Below, piece after piece: positions 19,515 through 27,503 of a stretch of 37,692 nt of DNA (positions are counted from its first letter, which is position 1; the number at the start of each line of letters is the position of its first letter). The stretch spans positions 1 through 37,692 of the forward strand of contig JADFGT010000017.1 in NCBI GenBank assembly GCA_022567555.1. Direction: 5' to 3'. The notes beneath the pieces are model-generated. The model did no database searches. It was not told where the DNA came from and saw only the letters and a list, made by a program, of their open reading frames with translations. Both the position numbers and the translations under genes were made by a program. The stretch comes from Armatimonadota bacterium. GTDB taxonomy: Bacteria > Armatimonadota > Fimbriimonadia > Fimbriimonadales > ATM1.

Positions 19515-19523
19515 ATTGTAGCA
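19515..19523 (-). promoter_or_regulatory. Extended -10 promoter of leuD
   Basis: The minus strand reads TG-C-TACAAT, an extended -10 element. A start of transcription about seven bases downstream falls on the ATG at 19507. The same 12-base context, GGATGCTACAAT, recurs before the fumarate reductase operon. No good -35 is visible. Confidence 0.5.
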
Positions 19524-19553
19524 TCCGTCAACCCAAACCCCTACCGGTGGGTG

Positions 19554-19593
19554 CGACACTCCTGTCGCGCTGGGATGCCCGACAGGAGTGTCG
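19554..19593. repeat. Intergenic inverted repeat, 14-base arms
   Basis: Perfect arms CGACACTCCTGTCG (19554-19567) and CGACAGGAGTGTCG (19580-19593) surround a 12-base loop between the divergent leuD and metG genes. CTACCGG flanks the hairpin on both sides as a direct repeat (19541-19547 and 19598-19604). No T-run follows, so it is more likely a REP-type or short mobile palindrome than a terminator. Confidence 0.8.
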
Positions 19594-19629
19594 GGCCTAC
19601 CGGCGGCACGGGGTACCATTCCCGGCTCG

Positions 19630-21531
19630 ATGGCCAAGCGCTACTACATCACAACACCCATTTACTATGTGAACAGCGTGCCGCACATCGGCACGGCGCT
19701 GACCACGCTCGCGAGCGACGTGACCGCGCGCTTCCAGAGGATGCGGGGCAGCGAGGTGCACTTCCTTACTGGCACGGATGAAAACGCCATCAAGGTCGCG
19801 GAGGCGGCCCAGGCGGCGGGGAAGTCGCCCCAGGAGTTCGTGGACGAGGTGTCGGAAGAGTTCAGGCGCATTTGGGGCGGCATGAACATCAGTTTTGATG
19901 ATTTCATACGCACGACCGAAGAGCGCCATACCCGAGTTGCGCAAGAGGTGTTCAAGCGTCTTCAAGACGCAGGTCACATCTACCTCGGCGATTACGAGGG
20001 CTGGTATGACGTCACCGCCGAAACGTTCTATAAAGAGTCTGAACTGGTTGACGGAAAGAGTCCGGACGGCAACGAGGTTCGGTGGGTGAAGGAGAGCAAC
20101 TACTTCTTCCGATTGTCGGCGTTCGAAGAGCGCCTGCTGAAGCACATCGAGGAGAATCCTGACTTCATTATTCCGGAGGTTAGGAAGAACGAGGTCGTCT
20201 CTTTCATTAAGCAGGGCCTGCACGACGCGTGCGTCACTCGGACGAACGCCGGGTGGGGAATACCTGTGCCGGGGGACGACAGCAAGGTCATCTACGTTTG
20301 GTTCGAGGCCCTTATCAACTACATTTCCGCTATCGGGTGGCCGGACGACGGCTACAAGGAGTATTGGCCTGCGGACGTCCAGTGGATGGGCAAAGATATC
20401 TTAGTGCGCTTCCACGCGACCCTTTGGCCTGCGATGCTGATGGGTCTCGGCGTGGAACTGCCGAAGACGCTCGTCGGGCACGGCTGGATGCTGATGGGAA
20501 AAGAGAAGATCAGCAAATCGAAGGGCAACGTTGTCGCGCCTCTGGAGTTGGCGCACGATTTGGCGCGGCGGAGCGGATGCGCGGAGGACGTGGCTGTGGA
20601 TGCGGTGCGCTACTATATGGCCGCATCCATGCCATACGAAGGCGACGAAACGTTCACGTCCGACAACTTCGACCTTATGTACGATGTTGAGTTGGTCAAC
20701 GACTTGTCGAACGGCATCCACCGGGTCATATCCATGTTGAACAGTTTCTGCGACGGCAGAATCCCCCGCGGGACCGTGCCTGCGAGTGACGTGTTGGACG
20801 TGAGAGACCACATTCGAGATGTGGCAAAAGCCTATTCCAATTTCAGGCTTGAGATCGCAAGTCAATTTGTCATCGGCGTCGCTGGCTTGCTGAATCAGGC
20901 AATAGATAGAGAGAAGCCGTGGGACTTGAGGAAGAATGACGACCCTCGACTCGCTGACGCCATGTACACGTTGGCGTGGTATGTAAGAGTGCTCGAGGGA
21001 CTGGTGAGGCCAATCGCCCCTACTTTGGCAGATCGCATATGCGGCCTGCTGCGACTGCCAGAGACACGGCGTTGGGATACAATCGGCGCTGAGAACGCTA
21101 TCCCGGCGAACCACCGCGTGGCTAAGGCGGAGGCGATCTATCCGAGACTTGGACAAAAGAAAGCGAAGGAGAAGAAGCAGATGGAGCAGACGAAAGTTGA
21201 AGAAAACGTGATAAGTTTCGAGGAGTTCACGAAGGTGAAACTGCGCATCGCCCGCGTGCTAAATGCGGAGCGGGTGCCGAACACCGACAAACTGTTTCGA
21301 TTGGAACTGGTGATGGGTGAGGAGAAGCGGCAGGTTGTGGCGGGAATCGCGCAGGAGTATTCGGCTGAAGACCTGATAGGCAGACAATTGGTATACGTGT
21401 CGAACTTGCAGCCGCGAAAAGTGCGCGGCGTTGAGAGCCAGGGCATGATACTGGCGGCCGACGGCCCGAATGGGGAGGCGATCCTGATTCAGCCGGATAG
21501 GGAAGCGCCGGATGGGACGAGCGTGCACTAG
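19630..21531 (+). CDS. metG: Methionyl-tRNA synthetase
   Basis: MetRS charges tRNA-Met. The 633-residue protein has the class I HIGH signature as PHIGTAL (His19) and the KMSKS signature as KISKS at 293-297. FTGTDEN-like (LTGTDENAIKV) and the WYDVTAETFY region identify the methionine enzyme. The C-terminal extension from about residue 530 (FTKVKLRIARVLNAERVPNTDKLFRLEL) is the EMAP/Trbp111-like tRNA-binding domain. The connective peptide has no cysteines at the usual zinc-knuckle place (DVTAETFYKESELVDGK), so this is a zinc-free form. The ATG at 19630 fits the family N-terminus MAKRYYITTPIYYVN. No ribosome site is evident, and a TACCAT hexamer at 19614-19619 may give a nearly leaderless transcript. 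Confidence 0.97.
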   Translation: MAKRYYITTPIYYVNSVPHIGTALTTLASDVTARFQRMRGSEVHFLTGTDENAIKVAEAAQAAGKSPQEFVDEVSEEFRRIWGGMNISFDDFIRTTEERHTRVAQEVFKRLQDAGHIYLGDYEGWYDVTAETFYKESELVDGKSPDGNEVRWVKESNYFFRLSAFEERLLKHIEENPDFIIPEVRKNEVVSFIKQGLHDACVTRTNAGWGIPVPGDDSKVIYVWFEALINYISAIGWPDDGYKEYWPADVQWMGKDILVRFHATLWPAMLMGLGVELPKTLVGHGWMLMGKEKISKSKGNVVAPLELAHDLARRSGCAEDVAVDAVRYYMAASMPYEGDETFTSDNFDLMYDVELVNDLSNGIHRVISMLNSFCDGRIPRGTVPASDVLDVRDHIRDVAKAYSNFRLEIASQFVIGVAGLLNQAIDREKPWDLRKNDDPRLADAMYTLAWYVRVLEGLVRPIAPTLADRICGLLRLPETRRWDTIGAENAIPANHRVAKAEAIYPRLGQKKAKEKKQMEQTKVEENVISFEEFTKVKLRIARVLNAERVPNTDKLFRLELVMGEEKRQVVAGIAQEYSAEDLIGRQLVYVSNLQPRKVRGVESQGMILAADGPNGEAILIQPDREAPDGTSVH

Positions 21532-21589
21532 TAGAGCAATCGCGCTCGGTGTCGCCATCGGCGAAGGGACCGTGGCCGGCTGAAATAGA

Positions 21590-21618
21590 AGGCCCCATTC
21601 CGGATCGGGATGAGGCCT
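21590..21618 (-). terminator. Possible terminator hairpin
   Basis: An imperfect palindrome with AGGCC/GGCCT outer arms and an ATTCC/GGGAT inner part lies between the convergent metG and basic-protein genes. Read on the minus strand it is followed by a short T-rich run (TTCTATTT). The tail is weak. Confidence 0.3.
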
Positions 21619-21640
21619 GATGCCGCTAATATGAGACCGT

Positions 21641-22312
21641 CTACGCGGCTTTCTTGTAAGACCGGCTCGCGGTCTGGCTCCACTCTCCATGCTTGCCGTT
21701 ACGGTAAACGTAAGCCGCGCGATAGTCAACGCTGCCGCGGCGGCCGTTGCGGATAGCATGAATGAAGGGCCACGAGTTGCCCTTGACGATCGTGCGCCAC
21801 CTGCCGCCTTTGTGGCGGAACTGCAGAATTGCAGCTTTAGCCCACGACGGGAATCGGCCTGAGCCGTTGCTCCCGGCGCCTACCCAAACAGTGAAATTGC
21901 CGCCGCGGTTCCATACGGGCTTGACCCACGGGAACTCATGCTTGGGTGCTTGCTTGCGCGCAGGCTTGGGCCTGGCGCTCTTCGGGCTGCTCTTGCGAGC
22001 TGCTGGAATGCCGAACCAGGCAAATTGGCCGGTATTGTGCGGGCTCTTCTGTATGCGTGCCCAATAGCGCCCAATGAAGCTCTCGGCCGTCTTGCGGTGG
22101 CCGGAAGCCCTCTTCCAAGCCTTTTGCTCGGCGGCATGAGCCTTCTTCCAGGCCTGGTACCACTTATGCCAGTCGTTCCAGCTCTTTCGAAACTGGCTCT
22201 TCTGCTTCGGCGTGACGCCGAACTTGGAGCCTTTGGACGAGAAAGTTCGCTGGAACCGGTTGAACCATGCGTCGAACTCGCTGTCCTTAATCGGGAATTT
22301 GGTTTTAGCCAA
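21641..22312 (-). CDS. Basic, tryptophan-rich protein of unknown function
   Basis: The 223-residue protein starts with TTG at 22312; GGAGG lies seven bases upstream (aggaaaccaaTTG context), a strong site that decides the start. It is rich in Lys, Arg, Trp and Ser. Residues 1-95 are predicted helical (DSEFDAWFNRFQRTF, QKSQFRKSWNDWHKWYQAW, HAAEQKAWKRASGHR). A Pro/Lys linker (about 100-125) follows, then a beta-rich C-terminal half (GRWRTIVKGNSWPF, VDYRAAYVYRNGKHGEWS). The architecture recalls planctomycete/phage-associated proteins with a helical N-terminal domain and a fibronectin-like C-terminus ending in GPWS-type sequence. That is from memory and uncertain. No signal peptide or membrane segment. 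It stands alone, 218 bases beyond frdD; that gap holds GC-rich palindromes without a T-run. Confidence 0.75.
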   Translation of the reverse strand: MAKTKFPIKDSEFDAWFNRFQRTFSSKGSKFGVTPKQKSQFRKSWNDWHKWYQAWKKAHAAEQKAWKRASGHRKTAESFIGRYWARIQKSPHNTGQFAWFGIPAARKSSPKSARPKPARKQAPKHEFPWVKPVWNRGGNFTVWVGAGSNGSGRFPSWAKAAILQFRHKGGRWRTIVKGNSWPFIHAIRNGRRGSVDYRAAYVYRNGKHGEWSQTASRSYKKAA

Positions 22313-22530
22313 TTGGTTTCCTCCGTATGATTTGAGTGGCAGTGAATCTTTGCCCCCAGGGGATTATTGGTTACCGGGAACGAAGACTCAACCTCCGAAT
22401 GGCGCTTCAGCCCCGGCGAGACGAGGACGTGGCCGCATCATTGCCGGCGTTTTTACCAGCGAAGCCGGCGCCGCAGGCGGCGAATCGGGTCGAAGCTCGT
22501 ATCCGCAACTCGCTCATTCAAACGCCTCTC

Positions 22531-22926
22531 TCAGATCCGCAACAAAACGAAGGCGCAGAAAACAGTCAAGACAGCCGCGCTAAGGTAGGAGACAACCGCA
22601 AGGGGCGTTTTGATTCCCCCGAGGCCGACGTCCACAAGCGAGTGGCGGATGCGGTGCGCGCAGTGGAAAAGCGGAAGCGAGACACAGACGAAAAGGAATA
22701 TTTTGATCAGTGGGTTCGAGATAAGGTTCGCGATGTGGTCGTATGTGAACGCCTCCTGGGCGGCGCCCCAGCCGAACGCCCCGGCAAGCCCGGTCAGGAA
22801 TATAAGAACCGGCATGACGAACGCGGCCACAACCCCGCCCGCCGAAAAGAGCGACCACCAAAACGGTTCGTGCGTCCTCCCTCCCTTGCTGTGCGGGAGA
22901 GGGTTGGGGACGGTGTGTGCGCTCAC
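22531..22926 (-). CDS. frdD: Fumarate reductase membrane anchor subunit D
   Basis: FrdD is one of two hydrophobic anchors that hold fumarate reductase in the cytoplasmic membrane and help form the quinone site. With the GTG start at 22926, overlapping the frdC stop as GTGA, the protein has 131 residues. It aligns in motif order with E. coli FrdD: EPFWWSLFSAGGVVAAFVMP, then a glycine-containing hydrophobic segment, then HRIRHSLVDVG and a final membrane helix. Three transmembrane helices are visible. A longer frame back to 22968 would run inside frdC and is unnecessary. Confidence 0.88.
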   Translation of the reverse strand: MSAHTVPNPLPHSKGGRTHEPFWWSLFSAGGVVAAFVMPVLIFLTGLAGAFGWGAAQEAFTYDHIANLISNPLIKIFLFVCVSLPLFHCAHRIRHSLVDVGLGGIKTPLAVVSYLSAAVLTVFCAFVLLRI

Positions 22927-23306
22927 TTCAGCACCACCCAAATGATGAACGCGGTGATTACTGCCCACACCGCGTAATTCGGCCCAATCATGAGCGCTGG
23001 AGGGACTCGCTCCTCACCCCGCCAGACCCGCACGGCCTTCGGAGTGGCGTTGAACCACGTAACCATGTGCAGCAGCGCGAAGGCCAGCGCCACGAGGTGG
23101 AAGAGGATCATCCCCGGCGACCAGAGGAATCTTAGATAGGCGCCGTACGCCTCCGGCCCCTGCCCCACCTTGTACAGGCAGATGAGAAAGAAGACCAGGT
23201 AGGCGGCGATGAAGACGGCACTGAGTTCGCGGAGCATGATGAGGAAGTAGGCGCCCCGCGACAGCCACCAAGTTGAACCCATGTTCCGATTAAGCGGCGG
23301 CTTCAT
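22923..23306 (-). CDS. frdC: Fumarate reductase membrane anchor subunit C
   Basis: This 127-residue hydrophobic anchor has three transmembrane helices. [21 protein letters not shown] and the later [14 protein letters not shown] match the E. coli FrdC pattern, including the glutamate after LR (E29 in E. coli, important for menaquinol oxidation) and the histidine in LLH. The ATG at 23306 overlaps the frdB stop by 4 bases, and its own stop overlaps the frdD start. Tight coupling is expected for subunits made in equal amounts. Confidence 0.92.
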   Translation of the reverse strand: MKPPLNRNMGSTWWLSRGAYFLIMLRELSAVFIAAYLVFFLICLYKVGQGPEAYGAYLRFLWSPGMILFHLVALAFALLHMVTWFNATPKAVRVWRGEERVPPALMIGPNYAVWAVITAFIIWVVLK

Positions 23307-24061
23307 GACCTCTGTCCCCAGGGCAGCAGAGTCTTCATATACTCCATCGCGCCTTGCACCTTGGCCATTTGGATGGCGCCCGCCGGATCAACGTCCTTGG
23401 GGCAGACCGTCGAGCACTCTCCCACAAACGTGCACTCCCAAATGCCCTCGTGGCCAAAGATGGTCTCTTGCCTTTGAGCGCGGCCCTGGTCCCGCGAATC
23501 TAAGTTATATCGCTGCCCCAGCGCAAGCACCGCCGGTCCGATGAAGCCTTCCTCCCGCCCGACCACCGGACAGGCCGAGTAGCAGAGCATGCAGTTGATG
23601 CACATGCTGAACTGCTTGTATTGGGCGAGTTCCGCCGGCGTCTGCCGGTACTCTCCTTCAGCGAGGGGCTGCTCCTTCTTGCGGATGATCCACGGTTTCA
23701 CGGCCTTCAGTTTCCGCATGAAGTCGTCCATGTTGATGACGAGGTCGCGCTCGACGGGGAAGTTGACAAGCGGCTCCACGCGGATGGCGTTGGGGTAGTA
23801 ATCTCGCAGGAACGCGGCGCACGTCAGTTTGGGATAGCCGTTGACCATCATGCCGCACGATCCGCACACGCCCATTCGGCAGGACCAGCGGTAGGACAAA
23901 GTGCCGTCCACTGTGTCCTTGATGTGGTTGAGGGCGTCGAGGACCACCCAATCCTCGCGGTAAGGCACTTCGTAGGTCTGGAAGGTCGGCTCGTCCTCCT
24001 CCTCTGGCCGGTAGCGGAAGACTTCGAGCTTGATTGTTCGCTGGGTGGTCGGGGTGCCCAT
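23303..24061 (-). CDS. frdB: Fumarate reductase iron-sulfur subunit
   Basis: FrdB carries electrons from the quinol site to the flavoprotein. In 252 residues it has the [2Fe-2S] ligands C61, C66, C69 and C81 ([11 protein letters not shown] plus a later Cys). It also has [12 protein letters not shown] (C154, C157, C160, C164) and [13 protein letters not shown] (C210, C216, C220), which supply the [4Fe-4S] and [3Fe-4S] centres. All expected ligands are present. The start ATG at 24061 follows frdA by 211 bases. That gap is unusual for this operon and contains two hairpin repeats. The stop overlaps frdC. Confidence 0.96.
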   Translation of the reverse strand: MGTPTTQRTIKLEVFRYRPEEEDEPTFQTYEVPYREDWVVLDALNHIKDTVDGTLSYRWSCRMGVCGSCGMMVNGYPKLTCAAFLRDYYPNAIRVEPLVNFPVERDLVINMDDFMRKLKAVKPWIIRKKEQPLAEGEYRQTPAELAQYKQFSMCINCMLCYSACPVVGREEGFIGPAVLALGQRYNLDSRDQGRAQRQETIFGHEGIWECTFVGECSTVCPKDVDPAGAIQMAKVQGAMEYMKTLLPWGQRS

Positions 24062-24159
24062 AGGGATCTTATTCTACCACTCGTCAGGAGTCTTCGGATA
24101 GGGCATCCGAACCGAGGAGCGGACCTCTGCTGGGTTGCCATCGAAGGTGTGATTTTTAT

Positions 24160-24184
24160 GCCTCGCCACTCGCAGTGGCGAGGC
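24160..24184. repeat. Hairpin repeat, 11-base arms, between frdA and frdB
   Basis: GCCTCGCCACT and AGTGGCGAGGC are perfect complements around a three-base loop (CGC). It forms a pair with the hairpin at 24203-24227 of the same geometry, and a shorter relative is at 34684-34704. It lies within the frd operon, where it could affect mRNA stability or frdA:frdB stoichiometry. Confidence 0.85.
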
Positions 24185-24202
24185 TACATTCGCGGCAGAC
24201 AA

Positions 24203-24227
24203 GCCTCACCTCTGCGAGAGGTGAGGC
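24203..24227. repeat. Second hairpin repeat between frdA and frdB
   Basis: GCCTCACCTCT and AGAGGTGAGGC are perfect 11-base arms with a three-base loop (GCG). It is 18 bases from the first hairpin and shares the GCCTC...GAGGC ends, so the two look like a BIME-style pair of REP sequences. Confidence 0.85.
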
Positions 24228-24272
24228 ATACGAACTAATCAACGTTCAATCTGCTGGCGTTGCTGCCAGGGA

Positions 24273-26042
24273 TCATTTCTTTCCGTATGTGCGCTCGGCT
24301 GGAGGCCACTTCGTGATCACCACATCCTGGTACTCCACCCGCGGCCCGGCCTCGGTGCGGTATACGAGTGTGTGATTGAGGTATTTCGCGTCGTCCCGAT
24401 CTGGATAATCGGTGCGCTGGTGAGACCCGCGTGACTCTTTGCGCTCGAGAGCAGAGAAGGCGACGCTCGCCGCAACATCTAACATGAAGTCCAATTCTAG
24501 CGCGGTGGTGAGGTCTGTGTTGTAAACGTTGCTGCGGTCGTCGAGAGCGATCTTTTCAAAACGCTCCCGAAGTCTCATTAGCGTATCCCAAGTTTCCTTG
24601 AGCGAAGACTCCGTGCGGTAGATGCCGGCACCGGCTTCCATCGCTTTAGTCATCTGGTCGCGGATCGTGGAAATGCGTTCGGTGCCGCCCTGCTTAAGGA
24701 TGAAGGTCCGGACGATCCGCTCGCCCTCGTCTCGCGCCTGCGCCTCGAGTGCGCGCTTATCTGAAATTGCGTTTTCCGAAGCGAACTCGGCCGCGTTTTT
24801 GCCGCCGCGCGCGCCGAAGACCAGCAATTCGGTCAGCGAATTGGAGCCCAGCCGGTTGGCGCCGTTGATGCTCACGCACGCGCACTCACCGATCGCGAAC
24901 AGGCCCGGGAGCGATGTCGCCGTTTCGATGTCGGTGTGCACGCCCCCCATCATGTAGTGCACCACGGGCCGCACCGGGATCGTTTCGTGCACCGGATCAA
25001 TGCCAGCGTAATTCTTGGCGAGTTCCCGCACGAAAGGAATCTTCTTGTTAATTTTCTTCTCGCCCAGGTGGCGGACGTCGAGGTAGATAAAATCGCCGTA
25101 CGGTCCCTCGATTGTGTTGCCCTTCTCCATCTCTTTGACAAACGCCTGCGATAGCCGGTCGCGAGGGCCTAATTCCATCTGGCGCAACTGCGGGTGGTTA
25201 GGGTCATGGACGTCCAGCGGTTTGCCCAGGTCGTAATGCTGCAAGTAGCGGTCGCCGTGTTTGTTGACCATGATTCCGCCCTCGCCCCGGGCCGCCTCGG
25301 TGATGAGGATGCCGGTCCCGGGAAGACCGGTGGGATGGTACTGGACGAACTCCATATCTTTGAGCGCGACGCCCGCACGGTAGGCGAGCGCCATGCCGTC
25401 GCCGGTCTTAATTGAGCCGTTCGTGGTGAAGGGGAAGATGCGCCCGGCGCCGCCTGTGCAGAGGATGACGGCCTTGCCGAGAATCGCCCGCAACTTCCCG
25501 GTGCGCAGTTCCAGCGCCGCCACGCCCTGGCAGCGCCCATCCTCGACGAGCAGTTTGGTGACAAACCACTCGTCGTAGCGCGTCACGTTGTCATATTTCA
25601 GCGATGTCTGGAAAAGCGCGTGGAGCATATGAAAGCCGGTCTTGTCGGCCGCGAACCAAGTGCGCTCGGTCTTCATTCCTCCGAACGGCCGGACCGCGAC
25701 GCTGCCGTCCGGTTCGCGGCTCCACGGGCACCCCCAGTGCTCCATTTGGATGAGTTCCTCCGGGGCTTCCTTGACGAACGCCCACACCGCATCCTGGTCG
25801 GCCAGCCAGTCGGAGCCGCTTACCGTGTCGTAGGCGTGGTCTTCGAGGCTGTCGTTCGACTTGATGACGGCGGCCGTACCGCCTTCGGCGGCGACGGTGT
25901 GGCTCCGCATGGGGTACACCTTCGAGATGACGGCGACGCTGAGGCTTGGATCAATTTCCGCGCACGCGATGGCGGCGCGCAGGCCGGCGCCGCCCCCGCC
26001 GACCACCAGTATGTCCGCTTCTAAGGTTTCGTATTCGGCCAT
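24273..26042 (-). CDS. frdA: Fumarate reductase flavoprotein subunit
   Basis: FrdA reduces fumarate to succinate (or the reverse) at a covalently bound FAD. The 589-residue protein has the dinucleotide-binding motif [13 protein letters not shown] (13-25) and the [12 protein letters not shown] segment whose His48 is the covalent flavin attachment site. It also has [24 protein letters not shown] and a [19 protein letters not shown] motif. NRLGSNSL is characteristic of Frd rather than Sdh. Together with separate C and D anchors this indicates an E. coli-type menaquinol:fumarate reductase, although it may run as succinate dehydrogenase in vivo. ATG at 26042 follows a small ORF by 17 bases. Confidence 0.96.
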   Translation of the reverse strand: MAEYETLEADILVVGGGGAGLRAAIACAEIDPSLSVAVISKVYPMRSHTVAAEGGTAAVIKSNDSLEDHAYDTVSGSDWLADQDAVWAFVKEAPEELIQMEHWGCPWSREPDGSVAVRPFGGMKTERTWFAADKTGFHMLHALFQTSLKYDNVTRYDEWFVTKLLVEDGRCQGVAALELRTGKLRAILGKAVILCTGGAGRIFPFTTNGSIKTGDGMALAYRAGVALKDMEFVQYHPTGLPGTGILITEAARGEGGIMVNKHGDRYLQHYDLGKPLDVHDPNHPQLRQMELGPRDRLSQAFVKEMEKGNTIEGPYGDFIYLDVRHLGEKKINKKIPFVRELAKNYAGIDPVHETIPVRPVVHYMMGGVHTDIETATSLPGLFAIGECACVSINGANRLGSNSLTELLVFGARGGKNAAEFASENAISDKRALEAQARDEGERIVRTFILKQGGTERISTIRDQMTKAMEAGAGIYRTESSLKETWDTLMRLRERFEKIALDDRSNVYNTDLTTALELDFMLDVAASVAFSALERKESRGSHQRTDYPDRDDAKYLNHTLVYRTEAGPRVEYQDVVITKWPPAERTYGKK

Positions 26043-26059
26043 CGGTCAGAACCTGAGAA

Positions 26060-26329
26060 TCACGAAGTTGCCAATGCGCTGCTCGTTACGAGCCGGACGT
26101 CGAACTCGGTGAATGCCACCGGCACGAGACTGGCCCACGCACAAGCGCCGTGGCGGTCGTTCAGAATGTTGTTCCTTTTCCAGCTGTGGTGCCTTGCCTG
26201 GTTGGAGTCGCTGGAGCTGAAGATGTCGAGGCCGCCGAGCACCACGACGGTGATGAGGGGTTCGAACCACCATCCGTCGCGGCGCGTCGTGCGGTCGAAC
26301 GCTGGATTCTTTGGAGCCGTCGTGGCCAT
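26060..26329 (-). CDS. Small ORF leading the frd operon; N-terminus of a membrane protein joined to unrelated tail
   Basis: The ATG at 26329 has GGAGG four bases upstream and lies 27 bases below a promoter-like TGCTACAAT. The first 34 of 89 residues (ATTAPKNPAFDRTTRRDGWW, then FEPLITVVVLGGL) match my memory of the start of a multi-helix membrane protein found beside succinate dehydrogenase/fumarate reductase genes in several phyla. After that the sequence changes abruptly to a polar tail (residues 35-89, DIFSSSDSNQARHHSWKRNN onward) with no membrane segment. No other frame restores the expected helices. It may be a decayed remnant or a chimera created by deletion. It may still be translated and coupled to frdA. 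Confidence 0.5.
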   Translation of the reverse strand: MATTAPKNPAFDRTTRRDGWWFEPLITVVVLGGLDIFSSSDSNQARHHSWKRNNILNDRHGACAWASLVPVAFTEFDVRLVTSSALATS

Positions 26330-26362
26330 AGACCCTCCGTGGGGAAGATGAAAGACACGGCC

Positions 26363-26371
26363 ATTGTAGCA
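26363..26371 (-). promoter_or_regulatory. Extended -10 promoter of the frd operon
   Basis: TGCTACAAT on the minus strand gives an extended -10 (TACAAT at 26363-26368). Transcription would start near 26356, 27 bases before the ATG at 26329. It shares GGATGCTACAAT with the leuD promoter. The -35 is poor. Confidence 0.5.
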
Positions 26372-26441
26372 TCCTTGCCGCTTGGTCGCCCCGAGCCGCA
26401 ATCCGCAGCAGGGAGGAGAACTGAAGACTGAAAACCGGAGA

Positions 26442-27503
26442 CTACGAACGTGCCGCGGTACGGCACATTTCGACCACCATTCTCTCCACCGTCTCCCGTG
26501 GGAAAGCCCCGGGGAGTTGCCCCTTCAGTCGCATGTCCGCCTCGGCCAAAGACCGGAACATGGCCGCAAGCTGGGTCAGCGAGAGGCGAGGCGCCATGCC
26601 CCGAATCTTGTCCCGAACAAAGCCGCTCCGCCGGGCCGCTTCGGGCCAGTTGTGGTGCCGGGGACAGAACGCATCTGAGGCCGCGCTGTCGGTTCGGATG
26701 GCGGCATCGCGGCACGCCCTTGCCTGCCAAATGAGCCGCAGTTGGCGGTGCACCATCGGGAAGAGATCTCTCATCGCCGCGGAATCGATCCGAGGCGCCA
26801 TACGCAGGAGCAGGCCCATCTGGCGGAGCGCTGAGCCTGTGCGGCCGGCGCAAACGGCATCGAGCAGGTGGAAGACACGCCATTCACGGCTCGGCATGAC
26901 GGTGTGCTGCACGACCTTCTTGTCAATCACGCCCTCTGCCGGCGTCACAATGACCACTTTTTCGAGTTCGCCTGTGGCTTCCGTGAGGTCGTCGCCGGTT
27001 AGGTCGGCCAGCAGTTCGGCGGCGCCGGGACCGAACTTCACATTCTCTTCCTGCGCACGCGTCCGAAGCTTCTGGAGGAGGTCTCGACGGTTGGGAGGCC
27101 CGCATCTGATTTCGGAGCCGCATTCTCTGGCGACGGGGATCAGCGGGCTCTGCTTTTTGGCTCGCGATCGCGGGTCGGGAGGGTTCTCGAAGGCCAATAT
27201 GAGCAGCGCTGACTTAGGGAGTTTGGGCAGCACGGCGGCGAGTGACTCTGCCTCCTCGACCCGCAGGCGGTCGGCGCGGCGCACGACGACCGTGCGCCGC
27301 TCGGCCAGGAACGGCGCGGTCGTGACGGCGGCCGCAATCTCCGCAGCGCCCACAGCGGCTCCGTCCAGTTCGGTGAGATCGAACGACTCGTCGCCGTCCA
27401 CGCCCGCCTTCCGCTTCAACTCGGCAAGGGCCTCGCGGATGAGCAGCAGTTCGCCGCCCGTAAGCGCGTAGACTCTCTTGAGTTCGTCTTTCTTACCGGC
27501 CAT
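26442..27503 (-). CDS. holA: DNA polymerase III subunit delta
   Basis: HolA opens the beta sliding clamp as part of the clamp loader. The 353-residue protein begins MAGKKDELKRVYALTGGELLLIREAL, matching the family start with the (Y/V)-L-x-G-x-E motif. It continues with TTAPFLAERRTVVVRRADRL, SALLILAFENPPDPRSRAKK and VMPSREWRVFHLLDAV. It has no P-loop, as expected for delta. The ATG at 27503 overlaps the transglutaminase gene by 11 bases. A longer frame to 27587 would lie inside that gene. It is the last gene of the moxR operon. Confidence 0.92.
   Translation of the reverse strand: MAGKKDELKRVYALTGGELLLIREALAELKRKAGVDGDESFDLTELDGAAVGAAEIAAAVTTAPFLAERRTVVVRRADRLRVEEAESLAAVLPKLPKSALLILAFENPPDPRSRAKKQSPLIPVARECGSEIRCGPPNRRDLLQKLRTRAQEENVKFGPGAAELLADLTGDDLTEATGELEKVVIVTPAEGVIDKKVVQHTVMPSREWRVFHLLDAVCAGRTGSALRQMGLLLRMAPRIDSAAMRDLFPMVHRQLRLIWQARACRDAAIRTDSAASDAFCPRHHNWPEAARRSGFVRDKIRGMAPRLSLTQLAAMFRSLAEADMRLKGQLPGAFPRETVERMVVEMCRTAARS

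Noticed and set aside
22440-22500. Terminator after frdD
   Set aside because: GC-rich palindromes (GCCGGC arms; CGCCGC/GCGGCG) are present but no T-run follows on the minus strand.
22336-22977. 213-codon plus-strand frame opposite frdD and the downstream gap
   Set aside because: It covers frdD antisense, and frdD has clear membrane helices and family motifs.
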